NCBI GenBank assembly: GCA_029237615.1
Contig: JAQNCM010000250.1
Coordinates: 1-44,479, forward strand
Origin: Mucilaginibacter sp.
GTDB taxonomy: Bacteria; Bacteroidota; Bacteroidia; Sphingobacteriales; Sphingobacteriaceae
DNA length: 44,479 nucleotides
Direction of reading: 5' to 3'
Positions 29,460 to 38,700 of the stretch are shown piece by piece. The first letter of the stretch is position 1, and each line of letters opens with the position of its first letter. The position numbers and the translations under genes were made by a program. The notes below the pieces were generated by a model. The model saw only the letters and a program-made list of their open reading frames with translations, was not told where the DNA came from and searched no databases.

Positions 29460-30296
29460 TTAGTTGGCTTTTAAGATTTCTATGAGCGGGCTGCTGCCAT
29501 TGGTGACAGCATTAAAAAATAATTCGAGATCGATTTTACTGAATTTACCGGTGGTGTTTTTAATGATGGCATTTTTGCCCCTCATACTTTCTTCTTCATA
29601 TAAGACGTGTAAACCGCTGGTGTCATTAAACACACCAAATGTTATTTTTTCAGTGATCTCGTCAAGCGGGTGGTTTACTACAATTTCACGGTCATGCAAT
29701 ATTAAAAGTGTATCTATCAGGCTATCCAGATCCCTAACCTGGTGGGTAGAGATAACAATACAGCGTTCATCAGTTAGCACAGAGGCAATAAGCTTACGAA
29801 ACTGTACTTTCGAAGGAATATCCAGCCCATTGGTGGGCTCGTCCATTATGAGCAAGCTGGTATTTGTAGCCAGGCCAAACGCTATCATTGCCTTTTTTTG
29901 CTGCCCATATGATAGTTTGTCCATTATCGCATCCAGATCAACATCCAACACGTTTAAATAACTATAGAAATCACTTTTGCTGAATTTTGGATAGAAACCG
30001 GCTGTATTTGAAACAAACTGGGCAGGGGTAAGGGAGGGGACAAATAGTTCTTCGGCAATAAAGTAAATATCTTCCAGTGCGGATACGGGGCGGCCGGTAA
30101 CATTAATTCCGTTAAAAAGACAGCTTCCTTTTTGCGGAGCGGCAAGCCCTGTTATATTTTTGAGCAAAGTTGACTTCCCGGCACCGTTCTTTCCTAGTAA
30201 TCCATAAATATGACCTTTATTTAAAGAAAGATCGAGATCTTTAAAAAGCAGGGGCTTTTTTTTGTAACCAAAATTTAAACCTTTTATCTCTATCAT
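29460..30296 (-). CDS. ABC transporter ATP-binding protein
   Basis: 278 aa; Walker A GLLGKNGAGKST, signature LSYGQQKKA, Walker B LLIMDEPTNGLD. Confidence 0.95.
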   Translation of the reverse strand: MIEIKGLNFGYKKKPLLFKDLDLSLNKGHIYGLLGKNGAGKSTLLKNITGLAAPQKGSCLFNGINVTGRPVSALEDIYFIAEELFVPSLTPAQFVSNTAGFYPKFSKSDFYSYLNVLDVDLDAIMDKLSYGQQKKAMIAFGLATNTSLLIMDEPTNGLDIPSKVQFRKLIASVLTDERCIVISTHQVRDLDSLIDTLLILHDREIVVNHPLDEITEKITFGVFNDTSGLHVLYEEESMRGKNAIIKNTTGKFSKIDLELFFNAVTNGSSPLIEILKAN

Positions 30297-30302
30297 TGCT
30301 AT

Positions 30303-30360
30303 AGTGTATTAGTATAATAGTACACTGCAAATGTAAGTGAATTATTTATTAAATTCCAAA
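30303..30360 (-). promoter_or_regulatory. Bacteroidota-type promoter (TTTG-N20/21-TACATTTG) with palindromic GntR/YtrA-type operator
   Basis: Minus strand has TTTG near 30357-30360, TACATTTG at 30328-30335, then the AGTGTA...TACACT inverted repeat 30303-30326 just upstream of the ATG. Confidence 0.65.
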
Positions 30361-30369
30361 TGATTTTAA

Positions 30370-30401
30370 TCAATAAAAAAAGCCTCATAGTGAACGAGGC
30401 T
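30370..30401 (-). terminator. Terminator downstream of metallophosphoesterase
   Basis: Minus strand AGCCTC-GTTCACTAT-GAGGCT followed by TTTTTTT. Confidence 0.8.
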
Positions 30402-30446
30402 TTCAGTTATAGTGCTAATAATATAGCGGGAAATTGTTAATACAAA

Positions 30447-31649
30447 TCAATCTACCTTAAGGGACACCGTTTTATTGGCTCCAAAAACTATATTTGATAA
30501 TGAGTTAGCAGGATCAGCATCCCATAAGCACTCCCTTACAGTTAAAGTTTGAGTTTTAGGGTCAAGTGATATTAGCTGGAATGATAATTTGGTTTCATCT
30601 TTGGATGAATATTTACCCTTCATAGGCGAATCGACCCTGAACGTATTAAGTGCTACATCATTGTCAGGACCCTTGTAAACATAAAACTCATTCCAGTTAC
30701 TATTGCCATGAAAATATGCCTTAATATTTGGGTGCGCTTTTAAAAATTTAACCCATCCGCGTTGTTCTATATCAGTGGTGTCATCATCCCCGGCGGCGGT
30801 AGTGCCTTCTTTGTATTGCTCGGCAGTTAGATTTTCAAACTTGTTTTGGGCGGTCATGTTATGCGGCGGCAAAGGATTGGTAAAATGTTTGGCTTCGCAG
30901 GTAGGCTGGTCGTGGCTAAAAACAATAACGGGTGTTTTAGCAGCTACCGTATCGAGGTCCTTTTGCATCCATATCCGCTCGGCAGAATCCGGCCATAATG
31001 TTATAAATACGAAATGGATACCATGTATATTGTTTGAATAATTGATCTTATCAGTACTATAATTATAATCAGCGTTAGTTTTTGGGTGAGCAGGCTTAAG
31101 CATCAGGTTGTAAATTTTAACCATAACAGTCGGATCGGTTTTAGGGTTCATTGGCTTGTAATACCCTATTGCATTTGTTATATCGTGATTTCCCGGCGCG
31201 AGCAGCAGCTTCGTAGCTATATGGTTATGATCTGTTAATGTTACGCCGTGCATATAATCTGTTTCAAATTGAGCCCAGCTGTCGGCGGCGCTTTGATAGG
31301 GGATTTCCATCCGGTTGGCGATATCGCCGGTTTGGATTAAATAGTCAACCGCGCCTATTTTTTTACCAGCAGCAACGCCGCCATCTTCCGGTAAAGTTAA
31401 TTCCGGTATCGTATTAATTTTTTTAATCATGGCAGCATTTACCACCCGGGCGTTCACATTGGTGTCGCCCTGGAAATTTTTTCGGGTAAGTGCATAATGA
31501 GCGTCAGAGGTGAATACCATTTGTACCACATTATTGTCTGTATTTTGGCATATCGCGCTTTCAGGGCTGAGTGAAAAAAGCGCAACTATTATAAATGAGA
31601 TTATTGAACCGACGAAAGGTTTTTGAATTCTAAATGGGTGAAATTGCAT
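30447..31649 (-). CDS. Secreted calcineurin-like metallophosphoesterase
   Basis: 400 aa with signal peptide; FTSDAHYAL, QTGDIANRM, LAPGNHDIT, VFSHDQPT motif series. Confidence 0.82.
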   Translation of the reverse strand: MQFHPFRIQKPFVGSIISFIIVALFSLSPESAICQNTDNNVVQMVFTSDAHYALTRKNFQGDTNVNARVVNAAMIKKINTIPELTLPEDGGVAAGKKIGAVDYLIQTGDIANRMEIPYQSAADSWAQFETDYMHGVTLTDHNHIATKLLLAPGNHDITNAIGYYKPMNPKTDPTVMVKIYNLMLKPAHPKTNADYNYSTDKINYSNNIHGIHFVFITLWPDSAERIWMQKDLDTVAAKTPVIVFSHDQPTCEAKHFTNPLPPHNMTAQNKFENLTAEQYKEGTTAAGDDDTTDIEQRGWVKFLKAHPNIKAYFHGNSNWNEFYVYKGPDNDVALNTFRVDSPMKGKYSSKDETKLSFQLISLDPKTQTLTVRECLWDADPANSLSNIVFGANKTVSLKVD

Positions 31650-31796
31650 AAAAGATGAATTGTTGATCTTGGGGATTTATAAATAGCAAGTGTTATTTGG
31701 CAAGCAATTATAATCAATGGGTTTAGAAAATAAATTGCTCTTACCCGGCGAACCTACCAAAGTAATGTATACGGCCAGTTAATTTAATGTTAAGTT

Positions 31797-32064
31797 AGCT
31801 ATATCGGGGTCAAGACTCGACTTACGCTGGCGGTTGGGGTGGTATTTACGCAAGTTTAACTTCAAAACTGGTAGTCATTAAATGGACACACCTTGATTTT
31901 GGCGATGCAGCTATAAAAGCGCTTTCTTTTGCCGGTACAGGATTAAAACAGGAAATCAGTATATCTTAAATTTTGAAAACCCTAATGGCGTTTTTATTAC
32001 TCCTCCGGGAAAAGATATGGGCTGCTACCAGTTAAATGGTTCAGGTAACCAGCACTAATAGAAT
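31797..32064 (+). pseudogene. Possible C-terminal remnant of a carbohydrate-active enzyme (CBM6-like), frameshifted
   Basis: Open but startless frames: YRGQDSTYAGGWGGIYASLTSKLVVIKWTHLDFGDAAIKALSFAGTGLKQEISIS* then, in another frame, ILNFENPNGVFITPPGKDMGCYQLNGSGNQH*. Protein-like composition, resemblance to CBM6 by eye only. Confidence 0.35.
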
Positions 32065-32137
32065 AAAAGGGTTGTTTGCTTTTAATGTATATCTTCAAAA
32101 ATTATCACGGTTGATAATTCTTCAAAAACTATCTTAA

Positions 32138-33520
32138 TTATATCGGCAATGAAACGATAAATGAAGTTCCGCCGCCAGAAGATGATTTTACAGTTATAGT
32201 GCCATTCATTTCTTCAACGGTTTGTTTGGTGAAATATAAACCCAGTCCTGTACTTTTTTTGTTAATGCCTGATTTAAAATATTTATTAAAAACTTTGTTT
32301 CGAAGACCAGGCTCTATTCCTAATCCATTGTCTTCGACTTCAATAACATACTGCTGTCCGGTGCGATAGGATTTTACTTTAATCCATTGTTCAGATTTAC
32401 TAAAGTCTGCATACTTAATAGCATTGGATATTAAATTATTAAATATCACCTTTAATCCGGTAATATTTGATTTCATTTCCCATATTTCAAGTTCACTTAA
32501 AAATTTCACTTTGGTTCCTTCGGGGAAGAAGTTGTTCTGGCTTATTACATCATTCACAATCTGATTTATATTACAAAGCTCCGCCGGACCCTCATTTACG
32601 TCGCGTATAGTATTTAAAACATCCTGTATATATTTATCCTGCAATAAAAGGCTTTCTTTCATCATGGCGGTGTATTCCGGAATGTTGTTTATGTTTTTTT
32701 CCCGTTCCATTACATTAACTACCCCGGTTAACGAAGCCAGCGGCGAACGCAAATCATGTGTTATGATATAAGCAAACTTGTTTATCCGCTCATTTATATT
32801 TTGAAGCGCTAAGTTTTGATCAACTATCAATTTTTTTGAAGTATGCAGTTTCCATAGCATGAGGCCGGCCAGCAAAGCGGCAGAAAGAATAATGATTACC
32901 GAGATTACGAGGTCGGCGATAATGACATAGTCATCAACCTTGCGTGAAGTTTCGCCCAGTGTTTCCGCAAAAGTTTGCTGCTTGATAGTAAGATTGTCGG
33001 ATATGGTGTTGATAGCTAATATCAGGCCTTGTTTATCAACAGGTTTGCCTGAGTGGATATCGCGGTAAGCCGCAGTGCCAATTGTATTCAGCTTTTCTAC
33101 CAGTATATCAGCTTGTTGCCATGCTTGTATTGCTCTATCAAAAAACAGCGTGCCCTTGAGTTTCTGGAAAAACCAGATCAGCTCAGGTAAATCCCTGGCA
33201 TTATTATTACCCATTAAAAAGCCTATTCGTGCTATCCTGGTGTCTTTATTAGCAATAAGGGCATTACGGGCTATTTTATCCCCAATGGGTTTACTGATGT
33301 CATTTTTAAATGATAGATAGTCAACTTCATCATGCGAATATATATAGCTCATTAAATGCCTTGATGCATCTTTTTCGCCTTTGGAGTACTGGGATTCAAA
33401 GTTGGTGTAGGCCCTGCTGGCCGACAGCATTTTAATTGAATAATAATGCGTAATAATTATTGCGGTTGCGGCGAGTAATACGGTTGCGGTTAACGCTATA
33501 ACTACTTTTTTCATCGACAA
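32138..33520 (-). CDS. Membrane sensor histidine kinase
   Basis: 460 aa; two TM segments, H-box FAYIITHDLRSPLASL, N-box NNLISNAIKYAD, G-boxes EDNGLGIEP, STGLGLYFTKQTVEEMNG. Confidence 0.93.
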   Translation of the reverse strand: MSMKKVVIALTATVLLAATAIIITHYYSIKMLSASRAYTNFESQYSKGEKDASRHLMSYIYSHDEVDYLSFKNDISKPIGDKIARNALIANKDTRIARIGFLMGNNNARDLPELIWFFQKLKGTLFFDRAIQAWQQADILVEKLNTIGTAAYRDIHSGKPVDKQGLILAINTISDNLTIKQQTFAETLGETSRKVDDYVIIADLVISVIIILSAALLAGLMLWKLHTSKKLIVDQNLALQNINERINKFAYIITHDLRSPLASLTGVVNVMEREKNINNIPEYTAMMKESLLLQDKYIQDVLNTIRDVNEGPAELCNINQIVNDVISQNNFFPEGTKVKFLSELEIWEMKSNITGLKVIFNNLISNAIKYADFSKSEQWIKVKSYRTGQQYVIEVEDNGLGIEPGLRNKVFNKYFKSGINKKSTGLGLYFTKQTVEEMNGTITVKSSSGGGTSFIVSLPI

Positions 33521-33625
33521 AAGAATTCCAGCTGGAACTCGGTGTTTATACGAGCGGGTAGCAAGAAGGTTATGTCAATATTTTGTTATAATACTATATT
33601 GCTTAAAAGCTGGATACAAAATAAA

Positions 33626-33655
33626 ACACCCGCCGTATTTAAATGCGGCGGGTGT
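33626..33655. terminator. Strong hairpin terminator downstream of DUF892 gene
   Basis: ACACCCGCCG-TATTTAAATG-CGGCGGGTGT, perfect 10-bp stem flanked by A/T runs. Confidence 0.85.
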
Positions 33656-33681
33656 CTTATTTTGCTGTTAATTCTTTGAAA

Positions 33682-34224
33682 TTAAGAAAACATCCCTTTT
33701 TCGGATGGCTCATTGCTGGCCTGGTAATTAATATCGTTTTCGGCGATTTGTGTAAGCAGGGCATCCGCTTCCTTTTCTTCAGAAAGGGTTTGGCTTAAAA
33801 TGCCAGCAACGTCATTATAACCTAACGTTTTTGCCAGGGTCACCATACCGCCATAAGAAGCTATTTCATAGTGCTCTGCTTTCTGTCCGGCAAAAATAAG
33901 GCCTACATCCCGTTGAGCAGTGCCTTCATCTGTGTCGTCAATAATGTCTTCTCCTTCGTCCACTATACCTGCCATTGCTACACATTTAGTGGTATCCACG
34001 TCCTCGCCAATTATTCCAAAAATTTGCTCCAGTCGGTTAACGTGTTCTTCTGTCTGGGTTAAATGGTTTGTAAAAGCGTCCTTTAGCTGTCCGGAAGTAG
34101 CGGCCTCGCTCATCTTTGGCAGGGTTTTAACGAGTTTCCTTTCCGCCCATAAAAGGTCTTCTAACTGGTCAACAAAGAATTCCTTTAATTTTGAATCCGA
34201 TTTTTGCATTGCTTGCGTTTCCAT
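33682..34224 (-). CDS. YciE/DUF892 ferritin-like protein
   Basis: 180 aa; LKEFFVDQLEDLLWAERKLVKTLPKMSEAATS...HLTQTEEHVNRLEQIF...AEHYEIASYGGMVTLAKTLG. Confidence 0.92.
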   Translation of the reverse strand: METQAMQKSDSKLKEFFVDQLEDLLWAERKLVKTLPKMSEAATSGQLKDAFTNHLTQTEEHVNRLEQIFGIIGEDVDTTKCVAMAGIVDEGEDIIDDTDEGTAQRDVGLIFAGQKAEHYEIASYGGMVTLAKTLGYNDVAGILSQTLSEEKEADALLTQIAENDINYQASNEPSEKGMFS

Positions 34225-34573
34225 AATGAATAATTAATTAATGATTAAATAAACTTCTCGTATTTCCTTTAAAGAAATAACATTGGCAATTTTCTTTAGT
34301 TTTTAAAAATTGAAATGATTTTGAGTCAAAATTTTTATAGAAATATTGATCTCAACTTACTACTCCAGCTTTGCTATATCAAGCAGCAGTTATCAGTAAT
34401 ACTTAATTATACAGGCTAATAACCGGGGGTTTGATTTTTTGGCGTCACCCTATAGAAACCGACATTCCGATGCCAAAATCCAGGGTATAACAGGCGTGAG
34501 TATCCCGTATTGTCACCGGTTAGCCATGGATAATCATCATAATGTAATAAGGTGGAAAAACTCAAATAAAAAA

Positions 34574-34615
34574 GTCAATCTGATTGACTAATTTAGTCAA
34601 CTTGGTTTACCTTTG
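34574..34615 (+). promoter_or_regulatory. Promoter (TTG-N21-TACCTTTG) overlapped by two interlocking palindromes and a third operator-like site
   Basis: GTCAATC-T-GATTGAC (34574-34588), TTGACTAA-T-TTAGTCAA (34584-34600), GTCAACTTGGTTTAC (34596-34610), TACCTTTG (34608-34615). Confidence 0.65.
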
Positions 34616-34633
34616 TGTATCAATTCAGTAAAG

Positions 34634-35026
34634 ATGAAAACTGCTGCACAATTACACAATACATTCGGTACTCCGTCCAAAAGCGGAATAGCCTATCGCC
34701 CAAACGTTCCGCTTGAACAAGCTATTCGTACTCATTTAAGTAAATTTTACTTGTCGCCGGCTTTAAACGCTGCTGATAGCATTTTAAAAAATGCCACAGG
34801 AAAATTAACTGCTAAATATTTTATGGACGCTTTTAATGTGCTTTTAAAGCAGAATTTATTGGGTGCTGATATTGATATGGAGTTTTTTATGCTTACCGTG
34901 CGCGTATATGGATCTTCAGTTTTAAACCTGGCTGCTAAAGGTTCGGCAGCTTTAAATTTCAAAGTGCTGGCTGGCAGCAAAAACAATTTACCCATGCTGG
35001 GACGGACCTTATCTTTTATCAATTAA
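34634..35026 (+). CDS. Small protein of unknown family
   Basis: ~130 aa from ATG 34634 (ORF-track start 34613 is TTG inside the leader). MKTAAQLHNTFGTPSKSGIAYRPNVPLEQAIRTHLSKFYLSPALNAADSILKNATGK..., no recognisable motif; 10 bp upstream of the DUF5686 gene. Confidence 0.7.
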   Translation: MKTAAQLHNTFGTPSKSGIAYRPNVPLEQAIRTHLSKFYLSPALNAADSILKNATGKLTAKYFMDAFNVLLKQNLLGADIDMEFFMLTVRVYGSSVLNLAAKGSAALNFKVLAGSKNNLPMLGRTLSFIN

Positions 35027-35036
35027 TTCTTTTTTT

Positions 35037-37604
35037 ATGAAAAAGCTAATCACATCCCTGTTAAGTAAAAATATATTATTACTGTTGGTTTTATTGAGTA
35101 CCACTTTATTTGTGTATGCTCAAAATACTGTAATTAAAGGAACAGTAACGGATGCCCGCACACATGAAACTATGCCGTCAGTAACGGTTTCGTTTGAAGG
35201 TACCAACATTGGACAAAGCAGCGATAACCAGGGAAACTACCTGTTAAATGGTGACGGGAATTTTTCCCGCATCAGGGTTTCCTTTATAGGTTATAAAACC
35301 ATTTTTAAAGATATTATTCCCGGAAAGGCACAGGTTGTTGATATTTCGATGAGCGAAGACCGCAGAACGCTTACCGAAGTAGTGATTAAATCTGGCAAAA
35401 AGGCCAGGTATACCAATAAAAATAATCCTGCTGTAGAGCTTATACGCAAAGTGATCGCCCATAAAGATCAGAACCGGGTAGAAAATTTTAACTACGCCGA
35501 ATACCAGCAGTATGAGAGAATGATTTTTTCACTGAGTAATCTTTCTGAAAAGTTTAAAAGTAAAAAAATATTTAAAAATTACCAGTTTCTTTTTACCGAA
35601 CAGGATTCTACTGCTATCGGCGGGAAAAACCTGTTGCCGGTTTATATGGAAGAAAAGCTTTCCGACAATTATTTCAGGAAATCGCCCTATGCCAAGAAAC
35701 AGGTGATACAGGCAAATAAGCAGGTTAAGTATGATGAAAACTTTATAGATAACGAGGGGCTGAAGACTTATTTTAATCGCATGTACATGGATATTGAAAT
35801 ATATGATAACAATATCCCCCTGCTTGGAAACCAGCTACTAAGCCCCATCGCCGATGGTGCGCCATCGTTCTATAAATTTTTTATCACTGATACGATAAAA
35901 GATGTAACTCCGCAGTTGATAGAACTCAGTTTTACCCCCAGGAATACTACCGATATGCTGTTTGCCGGAAAAATTTACATCACGATGGATGGTAATTATG
36001 CGGTACAAAAAGCCCTGTTATCTGTAAATAAGCATATAAACCTCAACTTTGTACGCCAAATGCAGACTATCCTTCAATTTGAAAAAACTGAAGGTGGCCG
36101 TTACCGCCTGAGCCAAAGCGACCTGAAAATAGACTTTGGGCTAAATAAAAATAAAGGGGGAGGCATTTACGGCGAGCGGATAGTGGTCATTAACAACTTT
36201 GCCACCAACAAACCAAGGCCGCAGGAGGTATATTCCGGGCCGGCACAAATGATAGCCTATAATGCCAAGGAAAAAGGTGACGATTTCTGGAAGGTCAACC
36301 GGCCAGATACGCTTAAATCCTGGCAGGCTAATATTTACAAAAACATTGATAGTTTGCAGACCATCCCGTCTTTTAAACGGACAATGAAGCTGGTTACCCT
36401 TTTTGTTGCAGGATATGATGATTTAGGCCCGTTTGAAGTAGGGCCGGTAAATACCTTTTACAATTTTAACCCGGTTGAAGGGTTCAGGTTACGGTTAGGC
36501 GGACGTACAACTACTGCCTTAAGCAAACGTTATTACTTTGAAACCTATGGCGCCTACGGTTTTAAGGATGAAAAATTTAAATATTTTTTAAGCGGAACCT
36601 ATTCGCTGAATGATAAATCGATCTATTCTTTTCCGCAGGAATATGTAAGGGCCAGCGTTCAGCACGATACAAAGGTACCCGGGCAGGAGCTGCAATTTGT
36701 TCAGGAAGATAACTTTTTGATGTCGTTTAAAAGAGGCTTAAATGAAATTTATACCTATAATGATATTTTCAGGGTGGATTATGTACATGAATACCTTAAT
36801 CATTTTTCGTACAAATTTGAGCTGAAAAGCTGGAATCAAAGCCCGGCCGGCGTGTTGTATTTCCAGAACATCTTAAATAGTCAGGTTCACAATATCAATA
36901 ACTTGCAAACCACTGAGCTATCCATGGAGTTACGGTATGCGCCACATGAAAAATTTTACCAGGGTAAGCTATACCGTACACCTATACCTGATAAATACCC
37001 GATTTTTACGCTCCGGTACCAGGAAGGCATCAAAGACTTTTTAAAAGGAGGTTATAATTACCAGAATGTGACTGCCAACATTACCAAACGTTTTTATCTG
37101 TCGCAATTAGGCTTTACCGATGTTGAGGCGGAAGGCGGATATATTTTTGGCAAATTGCCTTATCCGTTACTGGATATTCATCATGCCAATCAAAGCTATG
37201 CCCTTCAATTGGAATCATACAATATGATGAATTTTCTGGAGTTTGTCAGCGATCATTATGCAAGTATCAATGTTGATCATCACTTCAACGGCTTCTTTTT
37301 TAACAAAGTGCCCCTGCTGGAAAAGCTAAAGTTAAGAGAAGTGATATCTTTCAAGTCACTTTGGGGAGGTGTCAGGGAAGAAAACAATCCTGCTAATGAT
37401 CCTTCACAATTGCAGTTCCCTTCAAATAAGAATGGTATGCCACTTACCTATACGCTCAATAACGGGCCTTATATGGAGGCTGGCGCAGGTGTAGAGAATA
37501 TATTTAAAGTGCTTAGGCTTGATGTGGTGAGGCGTTTAAGTTACCTTGATCATCCGGATGCCCCCAGGTGGGGAGTGAGAGCCCGGGTTGTAGTTCAGTT
37601 TTAA
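35037..37604 (+). CDS. DUF5686 / carboxypeptidase-regulatory-like domain outer-membrane protein
   Basis: 855 aa; signal peptide, VIKGTVTDARTHETMPSVTVSFEGTNIGQSSDNQGNYLL domain, then NPAVELIRKVIAHKDQNRVENFNYAEYQQYERM typical of DUF5686, beta-strand-rich C-terminus ending in VVVQF. Confidence 0.85.
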   Translation: MKKLITSLLSKNILLLLVLLSTTLFVYAQNTVIKGTVTDARTHETMPSVTVSFEGTNIGQSSDNQGNYLLNGDGNFSRIRVSFIGYKTIFKDIIPGKAQVVDISMSEDRRTLTEVVIKSGKKARYTNKNNPAVELIRKVIAHKDQNRVENFNYAEYQQYERMIFSLSNLSEKFKSKKIFKNYQFLFTEQDSTAIGGKNLLPVYMEEKLSDNYFRKSPYAKKQVIQANKQVKYDENFIDNEGLKTYFNRMYMDIEIYDNNIPLLGNQLLSPIADGAPSFYKFFITDTIKDVTPQLIELSFTPRNTTDMLFAGKIYITMDGNYAVQKALLSVNKHINLNFVRQMQTILQFEKTEGGRYRLSQSDLKIDFGLNKNKGGGIYGERIVVINNFATNKPRPQEVYSGPAQMIAYNAKEKGDDFWKVNRPDTLKSWQANIYKNIDSLQTIPSFKRTMKLVTLFVAGYDDLGPFEVGPVNTFYNFNPVEGFRLRLGGRTTTALSKRYYFETYGAYGFKDEKFKYFLSGTYSLNDKSIYSFPQEYVRASVQHDTKVPGQELQFVQEDNFLMSFKRGLNEIYTYNDIFRVDYVHEYLNHFSYKFELKSWNQSPAGVLYFQNILNSQVHNINNLQTTELSMELRYAPHEKFYQGKLYRTPIPDKYPIFTLRYQEGIKDFLKGGYNYQNVTANITKRFYLSQLGFTDVEAEGGYIFGKLPYPLLDIHHANQSYALQLESYNMMNFLEFVSDHYASINVDHHFNGFFFNKVPLLEKLKLREVISFKSLWGGVREENNPANDPSQLQFPSNKNGMPLTYTLNNGPYMEAGAGVENIFKVLRLDVVRRLSYLDHPDAPRWGVRARVVVQF

Positions 37605-37643
37605 TACGATAGATATGTTAAATTTTCGTTTAAATCCAAGTTC

Positions 37644-37658
37644 GTAAACTAAGTTGAC
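37644..37658. promoter_or_regulatory. Putative MarR operator upstream of the MarR-family gene
   Basis: GTAAACTAAGTTGAC; its reverse complement GTCAACTTAGTTTAC matches 34596-34610 GTCAACTTGGTTTAC at 14/15 positions. Confidence 0.55.
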
Positions 37659-37739
37659 CATTTAAGCGTTTAACAATAAAGAATTTAACTCCTTTTTTGG
37701 TATATTTAAATATTGCTTTAAACATAAATTATAAACAGT

Positions 37740-38198
37740 ATGGAAACCTGCGAATCAAACAAGATTTTAGCCAAGCTTGTGTATTTGTTAAAGCGTTCAA
37801 TAGATGAGTGGATTGAGAACGGCTTATGCTGTGCAAGCCAGTTAAATTTTAATAAATCTCATCTCCCTTTTTTTATGAGCATTGGTACAACCGGTATTTC
37901 CAATACCGAACTGGCTGCCAACCTGAGTGTTACAAAGCAAGCCGCCAGTAAAATTGTTAAGGAGCTTGAAGCAATTAATTTAGTGAGGAGTGAGAAAAAT
38001 GAGGTGGACGCGCGATCATCAACGCTATATTTAACAGATGAAGGAATCCGCCTTTATAATCATATTTCCAGTCAGATCTGCTTGCTGGAAGAAGACTACA
38101 AAAAAATGGTGGGTGCTAAGAACTATGAAACTGCTATAAATGTAATGGTAAAGCTTACAGCTTATCACGAAAAAAGAAGCAAAGTAGCATTAAATTAA
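37740..38198 (+). CDS. MarR-family winged-helix transcriptional regulator
   Basis: 152 aa; SIGTTGISNTELAANLSVTKQAASKIVKELEAINLVRSEKNEVDARSSTLYLTDEG. Confidence 0.9.
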   Translation: METCESNKILAKLVYLLKRSIDEWIENGLCCASQLNFNKSHLPFFMSIGTTGISNTELAANLSVTKQAASKIVKELEAINLVRSEKNEVDARSSTLYLTDEGIRLYNHISSQICLLEEDYKKMVGAKNYETAINVMVKLTAYHEKRSKVALN

Positions 38199-38280
38199 AC
38201 CGGAGGCATGTAAAGTTGCCGTGGTAACATGGTAAAATATTACAACAAATTATTGGAGGCTTTTAAGTTACAGTTCACCG

Positions 38281-38700
38281 TTAATCTTTGAATATTGCCT
38301 TTACCTTTTCCATAGTAAGCGGTTTGCTTAAAAAATCTTTAACTATGGGATAGGTATTAGACTTAGCTACATCTCCATTATATATGGATGACGTGGTAAT
38401 GTAAATCTTACTGTGCTTTACAGCATCCAATTTACGTTTAGTATATTCGTCCAAAAATTGCCATCCATTCATTTCCGGCATATTTATATCCAAAAAGATG
38501 TAATCAGGAAAGCCGCCCGGATCTTTATTTTTAAATTCCTTAAGATGATTAATGGCCTGTTTTCCATTAAGATCGGCTACAATTTCAACATTAGCGTTTG
38601 CAAGTGCTTTTTCTATAATAATGGTATGGATGAAATTATTAATTTCATCATCGTCCACCAATAAAATACTGATTTTGCGCTGATCTCCCTTGTTTTCCAT
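38281..38700 (-). CDS. Single-domain response regulator (CheY-like receiver)
   Basis: 139 aa; ILLVDDDEINNF, YIFLDINMPEMNGWQFL, ITTSS, FLSKPL. Confidence 0.93.
   Translation of the reverse strand: MENKGDQRKISILLVDDDEINNFIHTIIIEKALANANVEIVADLNGKQAINHLKEFKNKDPGGFPDYIFLDINMPEMNGWQFLDEYTKRKLDAVKHSKIYITTSSIYNGDVAKSNTYPIVKDFLSKPLTMEKVKAIFKD

Noticed and set aside
29464-29961. 165-aa plus-strand ORF overlapping the ABC ATPase
   Set aside because: Antisense to a clear ATPase with all motifs; no recognisable domain.
22630-34290. Similar TTTAAAGAAATAA motif near 22640 and 34270 as a possible shared regulatory site
   Set aside because: Short A/T-rich match in unrelated contexts; expected by chance at this base composition.
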